The notes beneath the pieces are model-generated. The model searched no databases and was not told the DNA's origin. It worked only from the letters and a program-made list of their open reading frames with translations. From RGIG7378 sp045588325 (lineage in GTDB: Bacteria; Bacillota; Clostridia; RGIG7378): a stretch of DNA of 64,000 nt. Shown here piece after piece: positions 59,387 through 64,000 of this stretch. Each line of letters begins with the position of its first letter. The stretch's first letter is position 1. The translations under genes and the position numbers were made by a program. The DNA lies in the NCBI GenBank assembly GCA_045588325.1, contig JAZNEA010000104.1:13718-77717 (forward strand), given 5' to 3'.

Positions 59387-60496
59387 TTATGGAGATTTTG
59401 TCATCATAGCCAGGCGGTACTGTTCCTGGGCCATTTTCTCAATGTGAAAGTTAGGGTTGTTGTTCTTGTGGCAGAATTTGTCCACATCCTTGAGCCGTGT
59501 GAAAACCGGCACCTCTCCTGCATATTCTCTCAAAAAGCACCGTCCAATGTCATTCATCGCCACTGCCCTCAGGTATGGCCCCTTGGCAATTGCGTCCTGT
59601 CGCATGGCACGTGTCTCCCCCGTAAGAATGTTGCACAGTATGCGGCGAACTCTGGATTCCGTAATCCTCTTATTAGCCACCTTAGATATCAACTGCGTAA
59701 TGGTCAGGCTATCCTCTGCCATGGCCTTAATCCTGTTCTCCAAGCCTGGTTCCATATCTCCATACATGGCTACCTCTGCAGGGGACATCCGACGGATAGC
59801 AGAAATCACAGGCCAGGAGAAACTATCTATGCCAGCTACAGCCTTGGCATCGTCATCCATCTGCAACCTGGCAGCCGTGGCGGAATAGTGCTCCTCTGTG
59901 TCGTCGCCGTGGTCTGCACCAATCCTGAGAATAGCCACTGGCTCTGGAACCCTATGTCCGTCCTGCTGGAGTCTGAGCAACGCCTTGATATATTCGATGC
60001 CGAGAATGCAATTGGGTCTCTCCAACATCTGTCCCATCTCCGGCCCCATCAATTGGGTCAACGCCTGCTGTCTGGCTCTGGCGTAGGAGTCGCCTCTGTC
60101 GAGTCCCTCCCTGAGAGCATCGACAAACTCCTGTGGCTCCTGAACAAGGACTCCGGCAACAGTCCTCAAGGCCTGGACATCTGCAGTCTCAGCGCCGAAT
60201 GAGAGGTAGTCCACTCCCAACATTGTAGCTATCTGACAACCCCCTTGGGCAAACTGCTCCGCTCCACTACAGGCATATGCGTAGGGCAGCTCCACAACAA
60301 GATCTGCTCCTCCATCTATAGCCCACTGGGCCCTGGTGCCGATATCCTGCACTGCAGGCTCTCCTCTCTGCACAAAGGACCCCGACATAATGGCCACGAC
60401 ACACTCTGCTCCCGTCTGTCTGCGGGTCTCCTGAATGTGGTGTCTATGTCCTCTATGGAACGGGTTGTATTCGCAAATAATGGCCGCGGTGCGCAT
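59387..60496 (-). CDS. tmcAL: TmcAL, tRNA(Met) cytidine acetate ligase
   Basis: It makes N4-acetylcytidine at the wobble position of elongator tRNA-Met from acetate and ATP. The nucleotidyltransferase motif is CEYNPFHRGHRHHIQETRR (HxGH, residues 9-27), followed by AIMSGSFVQRGEPAV, ELPYAYACSGAEQFAQGG and LSFGAET. The family was formerly DUF795/YlbM. It has 369 residues, slightly shorter than the usual 390-420. AGGAGA lies before the ATG. It is divergent from the M14 peptidase gene. Confidence 0.93.
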   Translation of the reverse strand: MRTAAIICEYNPFHRGHRHHIQETRRQTGAECVVAIMSGSFVQRGEPAVQDIGTRAQWAIDGGADLVVELPYAYACSGAEQFAQGGCQIATMLGVDYLSFGAETADVQALRTVAGVLVQEPQEFVDALREGLDRGDSYARARQQALTQLMGPEMGQMLERPNCILGIEYIKALLRLQQDGHRVPEPVAILRIGADHGDDTEEHYSATAARLQMDDDAKAVAGIDSFSWPVISAIRRMSPAEVAMYGDMEPGLENRIKAMAEDSLTITQLISKVANKRITESRVRRILCNILTGETRAMRQDAIAKGPYLRAVAMNDIGRCFLREYAGEVPVFTRLKDVDKFCHKNNNPNFHIEKMAQEQYRLAMMTKSP

Positions 60497-60613
60497 GATC
60501 CTTCTCTCCTGAGTTATTAGTTAGATTATAGTATACGGCCACCATAAGGTCAAAGGAGGATGCATATACTTGGGGCATCTGGCATATATTCTCTAAAAAT
60601 AATAGGAGGCTTT

Positions 60614-61885
60614 ATGATTGCTCTCATGGTAGGCAGTACCGGTCAACCAGTTCAGGTATTGCAACTGGGACTTGCCAGAGCCGGTATGTACGACGGCCCG
60701 CTGGATGGCATATTTGGTGCAGAAACATTGGATGGAGTTAAGCATTTTCAATCTGTAAGTGGGCTCAGATCCACAGGCGTCGTCGCTCGCCTTACGTGGC
60801 ACAACCTGATGCCTTTTCTTAAGGGATATCGTTCAGTTACCGTCGGCCCTGGCGATACGTTGTGGGGAATTGCCAGGCAGTATGGCACCAGTCTCTCTGC
60901 CCTGGTTACAGCAAATCCTACGTTGGAGCCTATGAATATACCTGCCAACACCACAATCATAGTTCCCATGGGATTTCCGCTGGTACCCACCAATATAGGG
61001 TGCTCCTGGGAGCTGACCTCCTACATAGTAGAGGGCCTCACCATGAGGTACCCCTTTATCGCCCTGGAATCAGTAGGACTCAGCGTCATGAAACGCAATC
61101 TGTATTCACTGGTCATAGGTTCTGGTTCTCGACGTGTGCTGGCCAACTCCTCCCATCACGCTAATGAGTGGATAACTACGCCTATGCTGCTAAAATTTGT
61201 GGAGGAATATGCCCAGGCAGTTGCTACGGGGCGCAGCATTGGGGGCAGATCGGCCTCTCAGCTGTTGGGAGACAATACTCTGTATGCCATTCCCCTGGTC
61301 AATCCGGACGGGGTGGATTTGGTAAATGGAGTTATTACTGACGGGCCATACTATCGGACAGCCATAGCCTACTCAGCAGACTATAGGGATATTCCCTTTC
61401 CGTCGGGATGGAAGGCCAACATCCGAGGTGTGGATCTGAATCTACAATATCCCGCAGGTTGGGACACCGCCAAGGAAATAAAGTATGCCCAGGGGTACAC
61501 GAGACCTGGACCTCGGGACTATGTAGGGCCTAATGTCCTGTCCGAACCTGAAAGCTTGGCCATGTACAACTACACCATGTCCCACAATGTAGATATAACC
61601 CTCTCATACCACACTCAGGGTAGCGTTATTTACTGGAAATATTTGGATAAGACGCCTCTCGGGGCCAGGATTCTTGGGGAACGGATGAGCAATGCCAGTG
61701 GATATGAGCTGGAGGATACACCCTTTCTCTCAGGTCACGCCGGCTACAAGGACTGGTTTATCCAGGAATACAATAAGCCAGGGTACACTCTGGAAATGGG
61801 CATTGGAGAAAGTCCCCTGCCTCTCAATCAGTTTGACCAGATATATGATGCCGGGAAGGCTATTTTGCTGGAGGCTCTGGCCTAA
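60614..61885 (+). CDS. PG-binding/LysM/M14 metallocarboxypeptidase (ENP1-like)
   Basis: A 423-residue modular peptidoglycan peptidase. A peptidoglycan-binding domain spans about residues 1-65 (GQPVQVLQLGLARAGMYDGP, IFGAETLDGVKHFQ), a LysM domain about 75-120 (VTVGPGDTLWGIARQYGTSL), then an M14 zinc peptidase. Zinc ligands are His and Glu in NSSHHANEWITTP and His in LSYHTQGSVIYW; the catalytic Glu is in PGYTLEMGIGE. It resembles gamma-D-glutamyl-diaminopimelate endopeptidase I of Lysinibacillus sphaericus, and like it lacks a signal peptide. I start at MIALMVGSTG (60614) because AGGAGG lies 4 bp before it. The 3' end overlaps the convergent sigma gene by 4 bp. Confidence 0.9.
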   Translation: MIALMVGSTGQPVQVLQLGLARAGMYDGPLDGIFGAETLDGVKHFQSVSGLRSTGVVARLTWHNLMPFLKGYRSVTVGPGDTLWGIARQYGTSLSALVTANPTLEPMNIPANTTIIVPMGFPLVPTNIGCSWELTSYIVEGLTMRYPFIALESVGLSVMKRNLYSLVIGSGSRRVLANSSHHANEWITTPMLLKFVEEYAQAVATGRSIGGRSASQLLGDNTLYAIPLVNPDGVDLVNGVITDGPYYRTAIAYSADYRDIPFPSGWKANIRGVDLNLQYPAGWDTAKEIKYAQGYTRPGPRDYVGPNVLSEPESLAMYNYTMSHNVDITLSYHTQGSVIYWKYLDKTPLGARILGERMSNASGYELEDTPFLSGHAGYKDWFIQEYNKPGYTLEMGIGESPLPLNQFDQIYDAGKAILLEALA

Positions 61886-62427
61886 TTCTCCACAGCCAAG
61901 GCAAATTTGTCCTGGAATATAAAGTTTCTGACCTTTTCCTTAATCCTGAAAACCCTCACATTGACAGTGGACACCGTCATTCCTGTCAACTGAGAGATCT
62001 CCTTGGAGGTCAGGTGGCTAACATATTTGAGAAAATAAATGTGTCTGTCTGTTTCTCCCAGATTATCCAGGGCCTTGCGGGCAGCCTCTGCATTTACCAG
62101 CTGCTCCTCCCGGATTCGCTCAACGATGGCCTGCTCATAGTCGTAGCCATCGTCCAGGTCGTACATCTCGTCGATGGAGGTAAGCTCTGCCTTAATGTCC
62201 TTGCCGCGGTTGTATGCCATACATGCAAACTTTGCCGTTGCCATGAGCCAACCTCCTGGATTTGGGTGATTCTCCAACACGTCCCTCCTGGAGTACGCAA
62301 GAAGAAACACGTCCTGCACTATGTCATCCGCGTCCGCGCTGCATTTAAGCATTGCCCTGTGGCTTATGAATGTGTAAATCTTGTGGTAATTGTCGATGTA
62401 AAGATCTGTGAAAAATTCTTGATGCAT
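61882..62427 (-). CDS. ECF-type RNA polymerase sigma factor (second)
   Basis: A 181-residue sigma-70 family protein. Region 2 is at about residues 5-75 (FTDLYIDNYHKIYTFISHRA, DADDIVQDVFLLAYSRRDVL, GGWLMATAKFACMAYNRGKD). Region 4 is at about 115-170 (LDNLGETDRHIYFLKYVSHL, TSKEISQLTGMTVSTVNVRV). I start at MHQEFFTDLY (62427), behind GGAGG. No anti-sigma gene is adjacent: the left neighbour is convergent and the right one is nifJ. It may be an orphan ECF or be controlled by a distant partner. Confidence 0.9.
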   Translation of the reverse strand: MHQEFFTDLYIDNYHKIYTFISHRAMLKCSADADDIVQDVFLLAYSRRDVLENHPNPGGWLMATAKFACMAYNRGKDIKAELTSIDEMYDLDDGYDYEQAIVERIREEQLVNAEAARKALDNLGETDRHIYFLKYVSHLTSKEISQLTGMTVSTVNVRVFRIKEKVRNFIFQDKFALAVEN

Positions 62428-62728
62428 GGTCCTTCCCTCCACATAAATAAGACATGCTCCAGAGTACTCCGAACTGTGCTCCGAGGAATGTCAAAAACGA
62501 GTAATTCAATTACTCTGGACCAAGGTGTAGAGGGTAGATCTATCGGTCTTATGTCCAGGCCATTTCTTTTTTCTGAATTATAATTGTATTTTTCTCCATT
62601 TTCTATTGGGAAAAATAACGATTTTAAGGTGTATTATTTGGTTAATTATTCACAACACACACTATATGCAACATTTTTGTCGTCTTATGTAATATTATGC
62701 ACATTGCTACGCATAATTATGCAGCAAC
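62428..62728. other. Intergenic region between the sigma gene and nifJ
   Basis: About 300 bp, AT-rich in its right two thirds. The only structure I see is an 8-bp inverted repeat at 62499-62515 (GAGTAATT/AATTACTC) that on the minus strand is followed by GTTTTT, a weak terminator-like element about 70 bp before the sigma ATG. No gene, RNA or clear promoter is seen. Confidence 0.4.
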
Positions 62729-62760
62729 AAAAAACAGTCCGCAGATTTGCTCTGCGGACT
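62729..62760 (-). terminator. Terminator of nifJ
   Basis: Minus strand AGTCCGCAGA, GCAAA, TCTGCGGACT followed by GTTTTTTG, 32 bp after the nifJ stop. Confidence 0.92.
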
Positions 62761-62792
62761 GTCTGTAACATGTTTGGTTGTCTGTGATAGGA

Positions 62793-64000
62793 TTACTTAT
62801 CCTGGTTGGCCAGTCTCTTGTATCCCTCAAGTCTCTCCTTAGCATACTCCTCGTTCTTGGCGAACAGGTCTGCTGCCTTGTCGGGGAATGCACGGAGCAG
62901 TGAGCTGTAACGGTTCTCACCAGCAATGAACTCCTGGAAGGAAGATACGGGATCCTTGCTGTCAAGGATGAAGGGGTTCTTGCCCTGCTCCTTGAGGTCA
63001 GGATTGTATCTGTACATCTGCCAGTAGCCTGCCTCAACAGCTCTCTTGATCTCTGCCTGTGCGCAGCCCATGCCGGACTTAAGTCCGTGGTTGATACAAG
63101 GTGCGTATGCGATAATCAAGGAAGGTCCGTTGTAAGCCTCAGCCTCAGCAATTGCCTTGAGAGTCTGCTGCATGTTGGCGCCCATAGCAATCTGTGCTAC
63201 GTATACGTAGCCATAGCTCATGGCCATCATGCCCAAATCCTTCTTCTTAGTAACCTTACCAGATGCTGCAAACTTTGCAACTGCACCTGTAGGTGTGGAC
63301 TTGGAAGCCTGACCACCTGTGTTGGAGTAAACCTCTGTATCGAATACGAAGATGTTTACGTCCTCACCGGATGCAAGTACGTGGTCAACTCCGCCGTAAC
63401 CGATGTCATATGCCCATCCGTCACCACCGAAGATCCACTGAGACTTCTTAACAAAGTCGTCCTTGCGTGTCAGGAGTTCCTTAGCTGCATCGGAGCCCTC
63501 AGCCTCCAGCTGAGCAGTAAGCTCTGCAGAAGCGGCCTTAGATGCATTACCGTTGTTCATATTGTTGAGCCAGTTGTCGATAGCTGCCTTGAGTCCCTCG
63601 GAAGCTGTAGCATCCTTGAGAGCCAGAGCCATCTCGGCTACCTTTTCTCTGCGCTGCTTGGTGCCCAGGAACATACCATAACCAAACTCAGCGTTATCCT
63701 CGAACAGGGAGTTGGCCCATGCAGGTCCTCTGCCGTTCTGATCCTTGGTGTAAGGAGTGGAAGGTGCGCTACCTGCCCAAATGGAGGAACAACCTGTAGC
63801 ATTGGCGATCATCATTCTGTCACCAAAGAGCTGAGTAATAAGCTTAGCATAAGGTGTCTCACCGCAGCCTGCACATGCTCCGGAGAACTCCAGATAAGGC
63901 ATTGCGAACTGACTGCCCTTGATTGTGGACTTGTCAAAAAGCTCATCCCTCTCAGGCAGATTTACGCAAGTCTCCCAGTTGGCGATCTCCTTGGCCTCCT
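62793..64000 (-). CDS. nifJ: Pyruvate:ferredoxin (flavodoxin) oxidoreductase, C-terminal part
   Basis: PFOR converts pyruvate and CoA to acetyl-CoA, CO2 and reduced ferredoxin, the central step of anaerobic pyruvate use. The frame is open to the window edge (residues read KEIANWETCVNLPERDELFD before QFAMPYLEFSGACAGCGET), so the gene starts outside and about 400 of some 1,180 residues are present. The CAGCGETPYAKL cysteines belong to the proximal 4Fe-4S cluster. GDGWAYDIGYGGVDHVLASG and TEVYSNTGGQASKSTPTG form the thiamine diphosphate site. A terminator follows. The ATG at 63902 inside the frame is internal, not the start. Confidence 0.97.
   Translation of the reverse strand, partial: EAKEIANWETCVNLPERDELFDKSTIKGSQFAMPYLEFSGACAGCGETPYAKLITQLFGDRMMIANATGCSSIWAGSAPSTPYTKDQNGRGPAWANSLFEDNAEFGYGMFLGTKQRREKVAEMALALKDATASEGLKAAIDNWLNNMNNGNASKAASAELTAQLEAEGSDAAKELLTRKDDFVKKSQWIFGGDGWAYDIGYGGVDHVLASGEDVNIFVFDTEVYSNTGGQASKSTPTGAVAKFAASGKVTKKKDLGMMAMSYGYVYVAQIAMGANMQQTLKAIAEAEAYNGPSLIIAYAPCINHGLKSGMGCAQAEIKRAVEAGYWQMYRYNPDLKEQGKNPFILDSKDPVSSFQEFIAGENRYSSLLRAFPDKAADLFAKNEEYAKERLEGYKRLANQDK

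Noticed and set aside
62493..62515. Terminator or attenuator before the second ECF sigma gene
   Set aside because: The inverted repeat leaves a very small loop and short U tract, and nothing upstream of it suggests a leader peptide or ligand-binding RNA; kept only as a note on the intergenic region.
62793..63902. Separate 369-residue gene starting at the ATG at 63902
   Set aside because: The frame is open past this ATG to the window edge with conserved PFOR sequence, so the ATG is internal.

Overview
The window looks like a chromosome segment of an anaerobic, spore-forming member of Clostridia, most like Lachnospiraceae. The evidence is a pyruvate:ferredoxin oxidoreductase at the right edge, the sporulation genes gpr and a cwlD-type amidase, strong AGGAGG ribosome binding sites, a MiaB-MutS-MutL-MiaA-Hfq gene string, an endonuclease-type MutL, and lipoproteins with Gram-positive lipoboxes. 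Most of it is conserved housekeeping DNA on the minus strand. Accessory DNA, which looks AT-richer, lies at about 1.65-5.2 kb, 26.7-27.4 kb and 47.2-50.5 kb.

Layout. 1-5.2 kb: start of uvrB; a promoter with a LexA-type box now separated from uvrB by a broken RhuM-like gene; an ECF sigma factor / membrane protein / serpin operon; a broken small gene. 5.2-10.6 kb: an SLC13-type permease and a divergent ParC/ParE-like type IIA topoisomerase pair. 10.7-16.6 kb: a membrane protein, rmuC, hflK-hflC, a DUF1015 gene and a tiny membrane protein. 16.6-21.2 kb: ligA, then metY-metA read from a promoter followed by a short Met-rich leader peptide and an intrinsic terminator. This looks like a ribosome-mediated methionine attenuator. 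21.3-26.2 kb: cwlD-gpr, divergent from lepA-hemW. 26.3-27.4 kb: an XRE regulator and a lipoprotein. 27.5-34.6 kb: miaB-mutS-mutL-miaA-hfq. 34.7-41.3 kb: recG-rsmD-coaD, a coiled-coil protein, an HtrA-like protease and two unknown genes. 41.4-46.98 kb: tRNA-Leu(UAA), a TPR membrane protein, an inositol monophosphatase-like gene overlapping a 948-residue TIR-NACHT-type ATPase-TPR protein, and a ZIP metal transporter.

47.1-50.5 kb is a decayed RHS polymorphic-toxin locus. It holds scrambled RHS fragments, a DUF4329-like tip with one in-frame stop, an apparently intact lipoprotein like NTF2-fold immunity proteins, a second orphan immunity-like gene, and two direct copies of a 150-bp element that can fold. 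50.5-64 kb: a TrpB2-type tryptophan synthase beta chain, asparaginase, a pair of paralogous lipoproteins behind mtnN, an AEC transporter, tmcAL, a LysM/M14 peptidase, a second ECF sigma factor and the 3' part of nifJ (PFOR).

Several parts fit together. MetA carries Glu at position 111, which is associated with acetyl-CoA use, matching the O-acetylhomoserine sulfhydrylase MetY beside it. uvrB, mutSL, ligA, recG and rmuC make the window rich in DNA repair. Strongest candidates for something undescribed: the Met-codon leader/attenuator before metY, the TIR-NACHT-TPR gene coupled to a phosphatase gene, and the folded repeat pair around the RHS locus. All calls come from reading the sequence; no database search was run.
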